From DASWTL01 sp966250385 (lineage in GTDB: Bacteria > Bacteroidota > Bacteroidia > Sphingobacteriales > Sphingobacteriaceae), in assembly GCA_966250385.1 (NCBI GenBank), contig CBINHC010000006.1:1-64000 (forward strand): 64,000 nucleotides of DNA, read 5' to 3'. Of the stretch, positions 48,682 to 57,851 are shown one piece after another (position 1 is the first letter of the stretch; each line of letters begins with the position of its first letter). The position numbers and the translations under genes are program-made. The notes below the pieces were generated by a model that ran no database searches, had not been told where the DNA came from, and saw only the letters and a list, made by a program, of their open reading frames with translations.

Positions 48682-51393
48682 CTATTTTACTTTATATCTG
48701 TAAACGGTTCGGGCAATATTTCCATGGGAGTCAACGCCTTCCAGGATGATTTTATAGTCTCCGGAGCCGTCTGCATTAAAGTATTCCAAAGATCCTTTGC
48801 CGGACTCATCGGTGATCACCTGCGGATTCCAGTATATGGTAGATCTCAGGTCCGGCAGCTTGGTGTTTGTTTTCGGATCGTTGTAGTCCGGAGAATAGAA
48901 TTCGCGGATCTTATGGAATCCCTGGGGTGAGTATGTCGCTATACCTGCCGCATAGGATGAATATCCGAGGTTCTGTTTCCCCCTCTTGGTCGTAATGATC
49001 AGGATCCCGCCGCCGCCCCGGATACCGTAGATGGCTGTATTGCTCGCGCTTTTCAGTACTTCGACCGATTCGACGTCCCGGGGTGAGATCAGCCTCAGGT
49101 AGTCCGGCGTAACGTAGGTTCCGTCGAGCACCAACTGCATGGGTACCAGTCCCTGGAATGAAGAATACATGCTTCGGGCGGAATATGCGATGCCATCCTG
49201 GATCACCAGGCCGGCTACCCGGCCCTGAAGGCACTGGTCGAGACTGACGCAGCTGGCGAAGTGTGACTCGTCAAGCACCGCGTCGGCTACCCCGCTTCCG
49301 TTCAGGTTGGAGGAATTCCGTGCCTGCTGCCTTTTCTCTACGATCTTCACTTCTTTGAGAATGATGCTGCGGGTGGCCAGTCCGAACCGCCTGAGGTCAT
49401 TATACTGGTTCCTGCTGTTCTTAAGATAGCCGAGCATCGTATTGTTTACGTTGATTTCTACCTCAGGAGCATTTTTGTTCCTGGTCACGAGCTGCGGCGG
49501 GATCATGTCCAGGTTGACGTCGACGTTCTTCCGGTCACGGGCGTTCCTGGCTTGCACCACGAATTTTGTGCTGTCCCTGAAGATGAGTTTGTTGAAAGCG
49601 AAGCGGCCGTTCTGATCGGTGATCGTGTCCTGTACCAGGACATCGCCGGCAGAGGAAAGCAGAGTGACCTTTCCGCCCGCCACCGGTCGTCCGCGGTTGT
49701 CGGTTACCGTTCCGCTGATTCCGATTTCTTTCTCGGGGTTGAACGATAACAGCGGCAACGAGTTTGCCAGTATGCTTTTCCACGTGAAACGCCGCCAGCC
49801 CTGGGTGAGGAGCAGGTTATCGAGTTCCCGGTCCTTTTTGCCGTCTACTGCGGTAAAGTAGTAGTTCGGGGTCTCGACAAATCCCTTGATATCCGAGGCA
49901 AGAAGCAGGTTCGAAAGGATGGTGTTTTCATAAATGTCGTCGAACGGAACCTTGGTTTCATCAACGACGGCCACGGAGAAGCTGCCTACCTCCGGATTTC
50001 CGGCGGAATCTCTGGCATCGATGGAAAGACGGGCTTTCTCCCGCTTCAGGTACTCAGACTTGTCACTGGTGATGCCGACCCTAAGGCCGGATTCCTTTCT
50101 GATGAACAGCAGCCTTTCGGAAACAGGTTCGTTAGCCGGATTAAAGAGGGTGAGATGCAGGATCCCCCCCGCAAACTTGGTTTTGGCGACCGGGGCGCTC
50201 AATACCGTATTGGTCACCTTGGTTCTGGAAACAAAGCTAACAATGCCGTTGGTATGGCCGATGATGGTCACCTCGCCTTTGCCTACCAGTTCCGGTGATA
50301 CGCCTACCCTGATCAGGATATTGTCCTTGTCGGTATGGGCAGCAGACAGGGTGTATCCGGACTTCAGCGCCTTCGGAAGCTGCACGGTTTTCTTAGAGCC
50401 GTCCTGCATGGTGACAATGGCCTTGTAGGTCCGGCCTGCTTCCGGTTTAATTGCGAAGGTTCCCATGCCGCCGTATTCGGATTTGAAATCCGCGATCTTT
50501 TCGTTTTTGTCATCTGAAACGAAGCCTTCCACATCAACGCCAAGGCCATCCGCACCCACTGCCTTGAATGCGATCTTTGACCGGATTCCGTCGACCAGGT
50601 CCCCACCTTCGGGAAAAAACTGCAGGCTAACGTTTAACGAGGTGGATTTGATGGGTACGATCTTCGAAAAAGACGTCTGGTCATCAATTTTTACGCGGGT
50701 GCTGATTTTCCCGGATTTAAGAAGCCAGGGTTGGTTGTTTATGAACGACACCTGCGCTTTTCCGGTCGCGTCCGTAGTGGTTTTGCCGGAAGCTACCTGC
50801 CGGAAATCCAGCTGAACAACATATGAAACTTCCTTGTTTGCGACGGGTTTGCCCTCCAGGTCCAGGTACTTGATCGTGGCCAGGACCTTTTCCGAATTTC
50901 CCCCTCCTGAGAAGGAGTAAGAGACATCGGTCAGATAGTCATTCGACAATGAATTGCCCACGGAGATCGTCTTGTCAAAGAAAAAGTCTTCGCCAAAGTT
51001 CCTCATCCAGGTGGTATAGGCCCGGATCCGGTAGTTGCCTTCCTTCAGGGAGTCGGCCAGATGAAAATCGCCCCATGCCTGCCCGGCGCGCAAATGGACC
51101 CGGGCGGATTGCTTAACGGAGTCCTTTTCATTGATAAGCTCCACATAAAGGATCTTGCTGAGGGCTGAGAGCTGGTTCCGCGCACCGTTTACCACATACG
51201 CTTTGAACCAGATGTTGTCGCCGATGGCGTAGTACGGTTTGTCGAGGTGGAGATGAACTTTTTCCTGGGGGTAGTCGCTTCGAAACTTTTCCAGCTTGTC
51301 AAGCATGTTTTTCAGCGGGTCATCCGAGCGGATGAATGAGGCTACTGTCAGAAGGAACAGCAGCCCGGCCGCCAATAAGGAGGTACGTTTCAT
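48682..51393 (-). CDS. MG-domain protein with CarboxypepD_reg and barrel-less TonB plug
   Basis: A 903-aa secreted protein. After the signal peptide (LLAAGLLFLLTVASF) come macroglobulin-like beta-domains (about 35-540; the first contains HLHLDKPYYAIGDNIWFKAYVV), a CarboxypepD_reg domain (about 560-640, ISGTVTDNRGRPVAGGKVTLLS), then a TonB plug domain (about 700-800, ending VEVLKSASNTAIYGIRGGGGILIITTKRG). No outer-membrane barrel follows; only about 95 residues of beta-rich sequence remain. Proteins of this architecture are common in Bacteroidota but poorly understood; the plug may act in trans or be vestigial. Single-gene unit just after the fatty-acid isomerase pair. Confidence 0.8.
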   Translation of the reverse strand: MKRTSLLAAGLLFLLTVASFIRSDDPLKNMLDKLEKFRSDYPQEKVHLHLDKPYYAIGDNIWFKAYVVNGARNQLSALSKILYVELINEKDSVKQSARVHLRAGQAWGDFHLADSLKEGNYRIRAYTTWMRNFGEDFFFDKTISVGNSLSNDYLTDVSYSFSGGGNSEKVLATIKYLDLEGKPVANKEVSYVVQLDFRQVASGKTTTDATGKAQVSFINNQPWLLKSGKISTRVKIDDQTSFSKIVPIKSTSLNVSLQFFPEGGDLVDGIRSKIAFKAVGADGLGVDVEGFVSDDKNEKIADFKSEYGGMGTFAIKPEAGRTYKAIVTMQDGSKKTVQLPKALKSGYTLSAAHTDKDNILIRVGVSPELVGKGEVTIIGHTNGIVSFVSRTKVTNTVLSAPVAKTKFAGGILHLTLFNPANEPVSERLLFIRKESGLRVGITSDKSEYLKREKARLSIDARDSAGNPEVGSFSVAVVDETKVPFDDIYENTILSNLLLASDIKGFVETPNYYFTAVDGKKDRELDNLLLTQGWRRFTWKSILANSLPLLSFNPEKEIGISGTVTDNRGRPVAGGKVTLLSSAGDVLVQDTITDQNGRFAFNKLIFRDSTKFVVQARNARDRKNVDVNLDMIPPQLVTRNKNAPEVEINVNNTMLGYLKNSRNQYNDLRRFGLATRSIILKEVKIVEKRQQARNSSNLNGSGVADAVLDESHFASCVSLDQCLQGRVAGLVIQDGIAYSARSMYSSFQGLVPMQLVLDGTYVTPDYLRLISPRDVESVEVLKSASNTAIYGIRGGGGILIITTKRGKQNLGYSSYAAGIATYSPQGFHKIREFYSPDYNDPKTNTKLPDLRSTIYWNPQVITDESGKGSLEYFNADGSGDYKIILEGVDSHGNIARTVYRYKVK

Positions 51394-51406
51394 AAGGTTC
51401 TAAATA

Positions 51407-51428
51407 ACACCCACTTACGAAGGTGGGT
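51407..51428 (-). terminator. Probable terminator after dcd
   Basis: ACCCAC plus CTT-side pairing (51409-51416) with its complement at 51421-51428 gives an 8-bp stem with ACGA loop. The minus strand carries TGTTATTT after the stem, a weak T-run. It lies between dcd and the MG/plug gene. Confidence 0.5.
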
Positions 51429-51452
51429 TTACTTGGTATAACCTTATTTATT

Positions 51453-51989
51453 CTAAAATGTGTTCTTCCACATCATGCTTTCTACAGGTCGTGTGGTCTT
51501 GTGATTATACTTCGCATTTCCCTTTGTGTTATACATCGTTTCGATCTCGCCGTCCACCTGAAAATAGATCAGCTGACCGATCGGCATACCGGCATAGATC
51601 CGTACAGGCTGCGCCACGGAGATCTCAAGCGTCCAGGTATTGCAGAAACCGACGTCGCCCTTTCCCGCAGTCGCATGAATATCGATTCCGAGGCGGCCCG
51701 TGCTCGACTTGCCTTCAAGAAAGGGTACATGGCTGTGCGTTTCGGTGTATTCCATGGTAACTCCGAGGTACAGCGTATCAGGCTGCAGGATGAAACCTGA
51801 CTTGGGGATCTCGAAGTGTTCGATCTGATTATGCGCTTTTGCATCAAGCACCCGGCTGGCATAGGTGGCAAGGTATTTGCCCAAATGCACATCATACGAG
51901 TTGGTTCCCAGGCACTCCCGTCTGAATGGTTCGATAATGATCGTGCCTTTTTCAATCTCTTCAAGGATCCGCTTGTCAGAAAGTATCAT
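51453..51989 (-). CDS. dcd: dCTP deaminase
   Basis: A 178-aa dUTPase-superfamily enzyme that deaminates dCTP to dUTP for dTTP synthesis. MILSDKRILEEIEKG is a typical N-terminus, FLEGKSSTGRLGIDIHATAG carries the nucleotide-binding S-S-x-x-R-L-G motif, and FCNTWTLEI contributes the catalytic Glu region. A trimer or hexamer is usual. Length matches the family. It is divergent from the phosphopantetheinyl transferase gene across a short AT-rich intergenic region (51990-52065) that must hold both promoters. Confidence 0.92.
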   Translation of the reverse strand: MILSDKRILEEIEKGTIIIEPFRRECLGTNSYDVHLGKYLATYASRVLDAKAHNQIEHFEIPKSGFILQPDTLYLGVTMEYTETHSHVPFLEGKSSTGRLGIDIHATAGKGDVGFCNTWTLEISVAQPVRIYAGMPIGQLIYFQVDGEIETMYNTKGNAKYNHKTTRPVESMMWKNTF

Positions 51990-52065
51990 AATAATAAATA
52001 TGGATAGGGTTTGGCCTAAATTATGATTAATTTAAAATACTTTTATCGCCAATTTCAATTTAAAA

Positions 52066-52719
52066 ATGGGGCTTGTATATCAAAAGCAGGTGGCTGACCG
52101 CACCACCTTTGCTTTATGGAAAATCGAAGAAACAGCCGAAGAGTTATTCAGCCAGCTGCAACTGAAAACACATGAAAAGGATTACCTGGAAACACTGAAC
52201 AACGGGAAGCGAAACCTTCACTGGCTGGGTACCCGGGTTCTTCTGAGAAAAATGCTGAACACGGATTCCTATATCGATGTGGATACCGACGAACATGGGA
52301 AACCGTTCCTGAAGAACTTCCCTCAGCATATATCGCTCAGCCATTCCTTTGACTATGCCGCCGTAATGATCAGCGAGGACCGGGAAGTCGGAATTGATAT
52401 CGAACTGGTCAAACGGAAGATCGAACGCGTAGCCCTTAAATTTATGAGTCCTGAAGAGATGGCATTTATCGATGAATTGAACCGGGTGGAGCACCTCTAT
52501 ATCTGCTGGTGCGCGAAGGAAGCGGTTTATAAACTGCACGGGAAAAAGAACGTCTCCTTTTTGCAGCATATCCGGCTCGATCCGTTCAGATGTTGTGAGG
52601 CGGGCCGTTTTGAGGCTTCCCTGAAGACTCCGGAACTTAATAAAACGTTTAAAGTCGGTTACGAAAAATACGAAAATTATATGCTTGGCTATGCTTTGGA
52701 GGGGACAGGAAATGAATAA
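52066..52719 (+). CDS. 4'-phosphopantetheinyl transferase (Sfp/AcpT type)
   Basis: A 217-aa enzyme that moves the phosphopantetheine arm from CoA to carrier-protein serines. EVGIDIELV contains the Mg-binding Asp of the GxD motif, and WCAKEAVYK is the conserved W-x-x-K-E-A-x-x-K signature. The pseudo-two-fold N-terminal half has LGTRVLLRKML and LSHSFDYAAVMI. No separate AcpS is visible in the window, so this may serve the fatty-acid AcpP and the free-standing ACP of the exopolysaccharide locus. Its stop overlaps the lipB start by 8 bases. Confidence 0.88.
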   Translation: MGLVYQKQVADRTTFALWKIEETAEELFSQLQLKTHEKDYLETLNNGKRNLHWLGTRVLLRKMLNTDSYIDVDTDEHGKPFLKNFPQHISLSHSFDYAAVMISEDREVGIDIELVKRKIERVALKFMSPEEMAFIDELNRVEHLYICWCAKEAVYKLHGKKNVSFLQHIRLDPFRCCEAGRFEASLKTPELNKTFKVGYEKYENYMLGYALEGTGNE

Positions 52720-53407
52720 GGCCGTCTTTTTTCAGGATTGGGGCCTGGTGGATTACCAGGAGGCCTGGGACCGGCAGGAGGCGATCTTTTCGGAAATCGT
52801 TCGCATGAAAGGTCTTAACCGGGACAGCGCGTCCCCGCAGGAAACTCCGAACTACTTGATCTTCACTGAACATCCCCATGTATATACGCTTGGCAAAAGC
52901 GGAAAGCCGGAAAACCTGCTGCTGGACGAGGAGGCCCTGCAGGAAAAGAAGGCCAGCTACTACAAGATCAACAGGGGCGGAGATATCACTTATCATGGTC
53001 CCGGACAGATCGTAGGGTATCCGATCCTGGACCTGGACAATTTCTTTACCGATATTCATCTATATCTGCGGACCCTGGAGGAGGCGGTCATACAGACGCT
53101 GTCAGTCTATGGAATCCCGGCAGGGCGATTCCCCGGGTATACCGGGGTGTGGCTGGATCCGGATCACGAAAGTGCGCGGAAGATCTGTGCGATGGGCGTG
53201 CGGTGCAGCCGGTGGGTAACCATGCACGGTTTCGCATTCAATGTAAATGCGGATCTCGGTTATTTTAAAAATATCGTTCCCTGCGGGATCGATGACAAGG
53301 ATGTGACCTCCATGCAACGTGAACTCGGTCACCCGGTGGACCTGGAAGAGGTCAAATCGGTCCTGAAGGGTAAGATTTCCGAACTTTTTGCGATGCAGCT
53401 GAAATGA
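52712..53407 (+). CDS. lipB: Octanoyltransferase LipB
   Basis: A 231-aa enzyme that transfers octanoate from octanoyl-ACP to lipoyl-dependent proteins. I start at 52712 (MNKAVFFQDWG), which follows GGAGGGGA, not the longer frame at 52685. The motifs are RGGDITYHGPGQIVGYPILDL, the catalytic Lys in RKICAMGVRCSRW, MHGFAFNVNADLGYF and the catalytic Cys in IVPCGIDDKDVTSM. It is coupled to the phosphopantetheinyl transferase upstream and the SGNH hydrolase downstream (4-base overlap). Confidence 0.93.
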   Translation: MNKAVFFQDWGLVDYQEAWDRQEAIFSEIVRMKGLNRDSASPQETPNYLIFTEHPHVYTLGKSGKPENLLLDEEALQEKKASYYKINRGGDITYHGPGQIVGYPILDLDNFFTDIHLYLRTLEEAVIQTLSVYGIPAGRFPGYTGVWLDPDHESARKICAMGVRCSRWVTMHGFAFNVNADLGYFKNIVPCGIDDKDVTSMQRELGHPVDLEEVKSVLKGKISELFAMQLK

Positions 53408-54111
53408 AGCCGGAGATCAGGTACCTCGCATTGGGCGATTCCTACACGGTAGGAGAGTCCCTGGAACCATCCGGATCCTTCCCTTACCAGCTTGCAGAGC
53501 GATTAAGGGAACGGGCCATGATTCGCCCGACCGTTGTTGCAAAAACGGGCTGGACAACCGACGAGCTGCTCGGTCACCTCGCGGAACAGCCGGTTGACGG
53601 CAGCTTTGACCTGGTTACCTTACTGATCGGCGTCAACAATCAATACCGCGATTATCCGCTGGATACCTACCAGGAGGAGTTTTCGGCCTTACTCGGGCTT
53701 GCCATTGACTTTGCCGGCGGAAATAGGGAACGGGTCATCGTTATTTCTATTCCGGACTGGGGCGTTACCCCGTTCGCCTCGGCGGATAAACGAAGCGCGT
53801 CAGAGATCGCCGCGGGGATCGATCGATTCAATGCGGTTGGCCGGAAGGTGACCGGGGAGGCGGCCGTCCGGTATATATCCGTCACCGAAGATTCCCGCAA
53901 GGCGGCCAGCGATCCTGAGTTGATCGCTGCGGACGGATTACATCCGTCAGAGAAGATGTATTCCGGCTGGGTTGACCGGATATCCGGCGCCGTGGAGGAC
54001 CTTTTGCAGTCCTGGCAGGAAAAAAGAATCCCCCGGGGCAGGGCCACGGGGGATCTCGACTTAATGTCCGGTATGACTTTTACATCATGCCGCCCATGCC
54101 GCCACCCATAG
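53404..54111 (+). CDS. SGNH/GDSL-family hydrolase
   Basis: A 235-aa serine hydrolase: block I YLALGDSYTVGESL with catalytic Ser13, block III LIGVNNQYRDY, and block V ADGLHPSEKMY with the Asp-x-x-His dyad. No signal peptide is seen, so it is probably a cytoplasmic esterase of unknown substrate. The fold should finish near residue 200 (VEDLLQSWQE); the last ~30 residues (from KRIPRGRATG) are encoded antisense to the groEL terminator and to groEL's glycine/methionine tail, so they are probably a non-conserved extension. It converges on and overlaps groEL by 32 bases. Confidence 0.83.
   Translation: MKPEIRYLALGDSYTVGESLEPSGSFPYQLAERLRERAMIRPTVVAKTGWTTDELLGHLAEQPVDGSFDLVTLLIGVNNQYRDYPLDTYQEEFSALLGLAIDFAGGNRERVIVISIPDWGVTPFASADKRSASEIAAGIDRFNAVGRKVTGEAAVRYISVTEDSRKAASDPELIAADGLHPSEKMYSGWVDRISGAVEDLLQSWQEKRIPRGRATGDLDLMSGMTFTSCRPCRHP
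54020..54054 (-). terminator. groEL terminator embedded in the SGNH hydrolase gene
   Basis: ATCCCCC (54028-54034) and GGGGGAT (54048-54054) form a stem with inner G/C pairing; on the minus strand it is followed by TTCTTTTTT. It lies 26 bases past the groEL stop but inside the convergent hydrolase ORF, so one DNA segment is a terminator on one strand and codons on the other. Confidence 0.75.
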
Positions 54112-55717
54112 GAGGCATACCAGGGCCGGCTTTTTCATCTTCCGGTTCATCTGCGAGCACGCATTCGGTTGTCAGGAGCATGGCTGCGATTGATGCCGCG
54201 TTCTCCAGTGCAACACGTGATACCTTGGTCGGGTCGATAACACCGGCGCCGATCAGGTTCTCATAAACGTCCGTACGTGCGTTGTAACCAAAGTCAGCAG
54301 TACCTTCTTTTACTTTCTGAACAATGATAGATCCTTCGATTCCAGCATTCTGGCAGATCTGACGCAGGGGCTCTTCGATCGCGCGTTTTACGATCTGGAT
54401 ACCTGTAGTTTCGTCTTCGTTGCTTCCTTTCAGACCTTCAAGGGCTTCGATCGAACGGATAAAGGCAACACCACCCCCGGCAACGATTCCTTCTTCAACC
54501 GCTGCGCGGGTTGCATGTAATGCATCGTCCACACGGTCTTTCTTTTCTTTCATTTCAACCTCAGTTGCAGCACCGACGTAAAGTACAGCCACACCGCCGG
54601 CCAGTTTTGCCAGGCGTTCCTGTAATTTCTCGCGGTCGTAATCAGAAGTAGTTGTTTCGATCTGCGCTTTGATCTGGTTAACACGGGCTTTGATATCATC
54701 AGAGTTTCCGGCACCGTTGATCACGGTCGTATTGTCCTTGTCTACAACCACTTTTTCAGCCTGGCCAAGGAATGACAGATCTGCATTTTCCAGTTTGAAA
54801 CCTCTTTCTTCAGAGATTACTGTACCACCGGTCAGGATAGCGATGTCCTCGAGCATAGCTTTTCTGCGGTCACCGAAGCCCGGAGCCTTAACAGCAACGA
54901 CTTTCAGGGATCCGCGGATCTTGTTAACTACCAGGGTAGCCAGCGCTTCGCCGTCCAGATCTTCAGAGATGATCAGGAGCGGTTTGCCTGTCTGAACCTG
55001 TTTTTCAAGTACCGGAAGCAGTTCTTTCATGCTGCTGATCTTCTTGTCATAGATCAGGATATAAGGGTTCTCCAGCTCAGCTTCCATTTTATCGGCGTTG
55101 GTTACGAAGTAAGGTGAAAGGTAACCGCGGTCGAACTGCATACCTTCTACAGTTTTCACTTCGGTTTCTGTTCCTTTCGCCTCTTCAACGGTGATCACAC
55201 CATCTTTACCTACTTTTCCCATCGCTTCAGCGATCAGAGCGCCGATAACTTCATCATTGTTTGCGGAGATCGCAGCAACCTGTTTGATCTTATTGTTGTC
55301 TTCGCCAACGGTCTGGGACTGACTTTTCAAATTAGCAACAACGGCAGTAACGGCTTTGTCGATACCACGTTTCAGGTCCATCGGATTGGCCCCTGCGGCT
55401 ACGTTCTTAATACCTGCAGTAACGATTGCCTGAGCAAGAACGGTTGCAGTGGTAGTTCCGTCACCTGCGATATCCGCGGTTTTGGAAGCTACTTCTTTAA
55501 CCATCTGCGCACCCATGTTTTCCAAAGGATCTTTCAGGTCGATTTCTTTAGCTACTGTAACACCGTCTTTGGTGATGGAAGGAGAACCGAATTTCTTATC
55601 AATAATTACGTTACGACCTTTTGGTCCCAAAGTCACTTTAACTGCATTAGCTAAAGTATCCACACCTCTTTTCAGAGCATCCCGTGCTTCAACGTTGTAT
55701 TTAACTTGTTTTGCCAT
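54080..55717 (-). CDS. groL: Chaperonin GroEL (60 kDa)
   Basis: A 545-aa group I chaperonin. The N-terminus has VTLGPKGRNVIIDKKFGSP and the ATP-binding DGTTTATVLAQ; the C-terminus ends in the flexible MPPMGGGMGGMM tail. It assembles a double seven-membered ring with GroES as lid for ATP-driven folding. groES lies 77 bases upstream on the same strand, the standard groESL order. No CIRCE inverted repeat is seen upstream, as usual for Bacteroidota. Confidence 0.98.
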   Translation of the reverse strand: MAKQVKYNVEARDALKRGVDTLANAVKVTLGPKGRNVIIDKKFGSPSITKDGVTVAKEIDLKDPLENMGAQMVKEVASKTADIAGDGTTTATVLAQAIVTAGIKNVAAGANPMDLKRGIDKAVTAVVANLKSQSQTVGEDNNKIKQVAAISANNDEVIGALIAEAMGKVGKDGVITVEEAKGTETEVKTVEGMQFDRGYLSPYFVTNADKMEAELENPYILIYDKKISSMKELLPVLEKQVQTGKPLLIISEDLDGEALATLVVNKIRGSLKVVAVKAPGFGDRRKAMLEDIAILTGGTVISEERGFKLENADLSFLGQAEKVVVDKDNTTVINGAGNSDDIKARVNQIKAQIETTTSDYDREKLQERLAKLAGGVAVLYVGAATEVEMKEKKDRVDDALHATRAAVEEGIVAGGGVAFIRSIEALEGLKGSNEDETTGIQIVKRAIEEPLRQICQNAGIEGSIIVQKVKEGTADFGYNARTDVYENLIGAGVIDPTKVSRVALENAASIAAMLLTTECVLADEPEDEKAGPGMPPMGGGMGGMM

Positions 55718-55794
55718 TTTTTTTAAATTTTTGCTGGTTTGATTAATGATTTAAACGGTCGCCGGAGCAACCGGTATTACAGGCAGCTGCCTGA

Positions 55795-56070
55795 TTAAAG
55801 AACAGCGTAAATATCAGATTCACGCATGATTAAGTACTCTTTTCCTTCATAGGTGATTTCAGTACCTGCGTATTTGCCATATAAAACCTGATCACCAACC
55901 CTTACTGTGAGAGGCTCATCTTTTTTGCCGTCACCAACGGCAACCACAGTTCCTCTTTGCGGTTTTTCTTTTGCAGTGTCAGGAATGTAAAGACCTGAAG
56001 CGGTCTTTTCTTCTGCAGGAGCAGCTTCAACTACTACTCTGTCTGCGATAGGTTTGATATTTAATGCCAT
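55795..56070 (-). CDS. groS: Co-chaperonin GroES (10 kDa)
   Basis: A 91-aa chaperonin-10. IKPIADRVVVEAAPAEEKTASGLYIPDTAKEKPQRGTVVAVG holds the mobile loop with its GLYIP-type hydrophobic edge that docks on GroEL; VLYGKYAGTEITYEGKEYLIM closes the beta-barrel. First gene of the groES-groEL operon; the promoter must lie in 56071-56223, which I could not assign to a consensus. Confidence 0.97.
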   Translation of the reverse strand: MALNIKPIADRVVVEAAPAEEKTASGLYIPDTAKEKPQRGTVVAVGDGKKDEPLTVRVGDQVLYGKYAGTEITYEGKEYLIMRESDIYAVL

Positions 56071-56223
56071 AGTAAAAATTAATTATTTTGGTTTGTCTCA
56101 GGTTCTTCAGTTTTTATGCCAAGCCGCCTGTTCGGTACATAATTGCCAAAATTTCATTACAAAGCGGCCCGACCTTAGTCTTTAGTCCCCGGGCCGGTGT
56201 CATGATGTCAGTAAAGTGTCAGC

Positions 56224-56253
56224 AAAAAAAAAGCCTTCCCGGAGGAAGGCTTT
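56224..56253 (-). terminator. Intrinsic terminator after secG
   Basis: AAAGCCTTCC (56230-56239), 4-base loop, GGAAGGCTTT (56244-56253): a 10-bp perfect stem with a run of at least eight T residues on the minus strand. It ends the lptE-secG transcript before groES. Confidence 0.9.
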
Positions 56254-56270
56254 CACAGGACGGGCCTGTA

Positions 56271-56603
56271 TTATTTCTTGGTTGTATCACCCGGAAGCGG
56301 AGCCGGTGCCAGCGGATTGGAATTGGCAGGCTTGCTGATCTGGTTCTGAATGTCATTCGCGTCTTCATTCACGGCACCTCCCTTAGGGATCGCTACGTTG
56401 ATCAGCAGGGAAAGAACGATTAACGTGATCACCAGTACCCAGGTTCCTTTTTCAAGGAGATCGCCGGTGCGCTGAACGCCCATGATGTTATTGGTGCCGG
56501 AAAAACCGGAAGAAAGACCGCCACCTTTGGGCTCCTGGATCAGAATGATTAAACCCAGCAAGATGCACACAATGATTGCCAGAACTACTAATGCGAAGTA
56601 CAT
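56271..56603 (-). CDS. secG: Preprotein translocase subunit SecG
   Basis: A 110-aa membrane protein with two helices (LVVLAIIVCILLGLIILI and WVLVITLIVLSLLINVAI) around the conserved QEPKGGGLSSGFSG loop. SecG assists SecYE translocation. The C-terminus is an extra Pro/Asn-rich cytoplasmic or periplasmic tail (PANSNPLAPAPLPGD) longer than in E. coli SecG. It follows the 404-aa hypothetical gene by 12 bases and ends at a strong terminator, so it is last in its operon. Confidence 0.93.
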   Translation of the reverse strand: MYFALVVLAIIVCILLGLIILIQEPKGGGLSSGFSGTNNIMGVQRTGDLLEKGTWVLVITLIVLSLLINVAIPKGGAVNEDANDIQNQISKPANSNPLAPAPLPGDTTKK

Positions 56604-56615
56604 ATGAATATTAAT

Positions 56616-57830
56616 TTATTGTCGGTTTTCTAATTTGCGAATTTGGTGGGCAAAGTAACTGCTTTTTTCCGGGAATTTCAAACTTAATTTCCGGTAAGTC
56701 TCAATGGCTTTGTCAAATAGCATCTGTTCAATATAGATCTGTGCCAGGGTTTCCGAAACCACGTCCTGGGAATCTTCCGAACTTCTGCGGGCTTTGTTTT
56801 CGTTATCAAGCTTTTCGGGCTTCGGAGGCCTGATCTGCGGCTCCTCCTTGATGAAGCGCTCAATAATTTCTTCTTCTTTGCGCTTCAGCTGAAAAGGAAC
56901 CGACCTCGCGGGCTGCTCCAGCTGTTCAAGCGGAGACTGCAGGTGAAAGATATTCTCGATGATCTGCTGGTTCAGTTCAGGCCCGGAGTTTTTTTTTATT
57001 TCCTGGCTGGTATCAAGCTTGAACGGCTGGTAGGTATCAGCATGCTCTTTCCGGGTCTTGCTGAGCCACCAGAGGAAGGTATATGGCAGATTTTCGTCGT
57101 CATACTTGGACACGTCTGTGGTCGGCACGGGTTGTCCCGCAGACTCTTTTTCTGCCTGATCGGGAACCGCTGCATCCGGCGACGTGTTCCCCGGGAGATC
57201 CAGCTGCCCGCCGAACCGGAAAAAATCCGTGGCGGCAATATTTCCTATGATCAGGTTGTCGGTCTCATTCCGTTTAGCAGGCTCCTCTCCGGTTAGCTCC
57301 TGCGCACCGGCTTCCTCCAGGTCCGGGAATGCCTCAGCTCCGATATCGGTTGCGCCGTTGCCGGTTTCATGCAGGAGTTCGGGTGCAGCTGCCGCCACGG
57401 CCTCCGGGGCCGGAGCGCTTTCTGGATCTTTTTCTGCGACATCAATGGCGGCAACTTCCTCAAGGATCTCCTCTGCCGTGCCATTCGGTTCACCGGTTTC
57501 CGCCGGGAGCGGAATAGGGGTTTTAGCATCGGCAAAGTCGGACGCCCTGATTTCCTCGGCGATCGGCTGGAAGAAGAACGGATCGTTTATGGAATGGAAG
57601 AGAACGGTCCGGTCCGGGGAATACAGGGCAGCCCTTGAAAGCGCCTGTTCGAACTCCGGGGTTCCGGGTTTGAAGCACTTGGCATGCAGGGTGTGCAGGA
57701 TCTGCGCATACGGGAACTTTTCCAGCAACTTCAGAAGGTCTTTGGCGTCCGCAGCCTGGACCCGGGCCGGGTCGGTGACAAGGCTGGAAAACTGCTGGGT
57801 TTCGGTTAACTGAGAATGGCTATGTTCCAC
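56616..57830 (-). CDS. Hypothetical protein with C-terminal TPR-like repeat
   Basis: A 404-aa protein typical of this position (lptE-secG) in Sphingobacteriales, with no experimentally assigned role that I know. N-terminal ~100 residues look globular (LLKLLEKFPYAQILHTLHAKCF). The middle (~110-240) is low-complexity, Ala/Glu/Pro-rich and probably disordered. The C-terminus has a helix pair AQIYIEQMLFDKAIETYRKLSLKFPEKSSYFAHQIRKLE resembling a single TPR motif. No signal peptide or membrane helix. It may act with the LPS or Sec machinery only by its location. Confidence 0.7.
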   Translation of the reverse strand: MEHSHSQLTETQQFSSLVTDPARVQAADAKDLLKLLEKFPYAQILHTLHAKCFKPGTPEFEQALSRAALYSPDRTVLFHSINDPFFFQPIAEEIRASDFADAKTPIPLPAETGEPNGTAEEILEEVAAIDVAEKDPESAPAPEAVAAAAPELLHETGNGATDIGAEAFPDLEEAGAQELTGEEPAKRNETDNLIIGNIAATDFFRFGGQLDLPGNTSPDAAVPDQAEKESAGQPVPTTDVSKYDDENLPYTFLWWLSKTRKEHADTYQPFKLDTSQEIKKNSGPELNQQIIENIFHLQSPLEQLEQPARSVPFQLKRKEEEIIERFIKEEPQIRPPKPEKLDNENKARRSSEDSQDVVSETLAQIYIEQMLFDKAIETYRKLSLKFPEKSSYFAHQIRKLENRQ

Positions 57831-57851
57831 GATGATTAAACTACTAAAAGC

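Noticed and set aside
56071..56223. CIRCE element upstream of groES
   Set aside because: I looked for TTAGCACTC-N9-GAGTGCTAA and saw no match on either strand.
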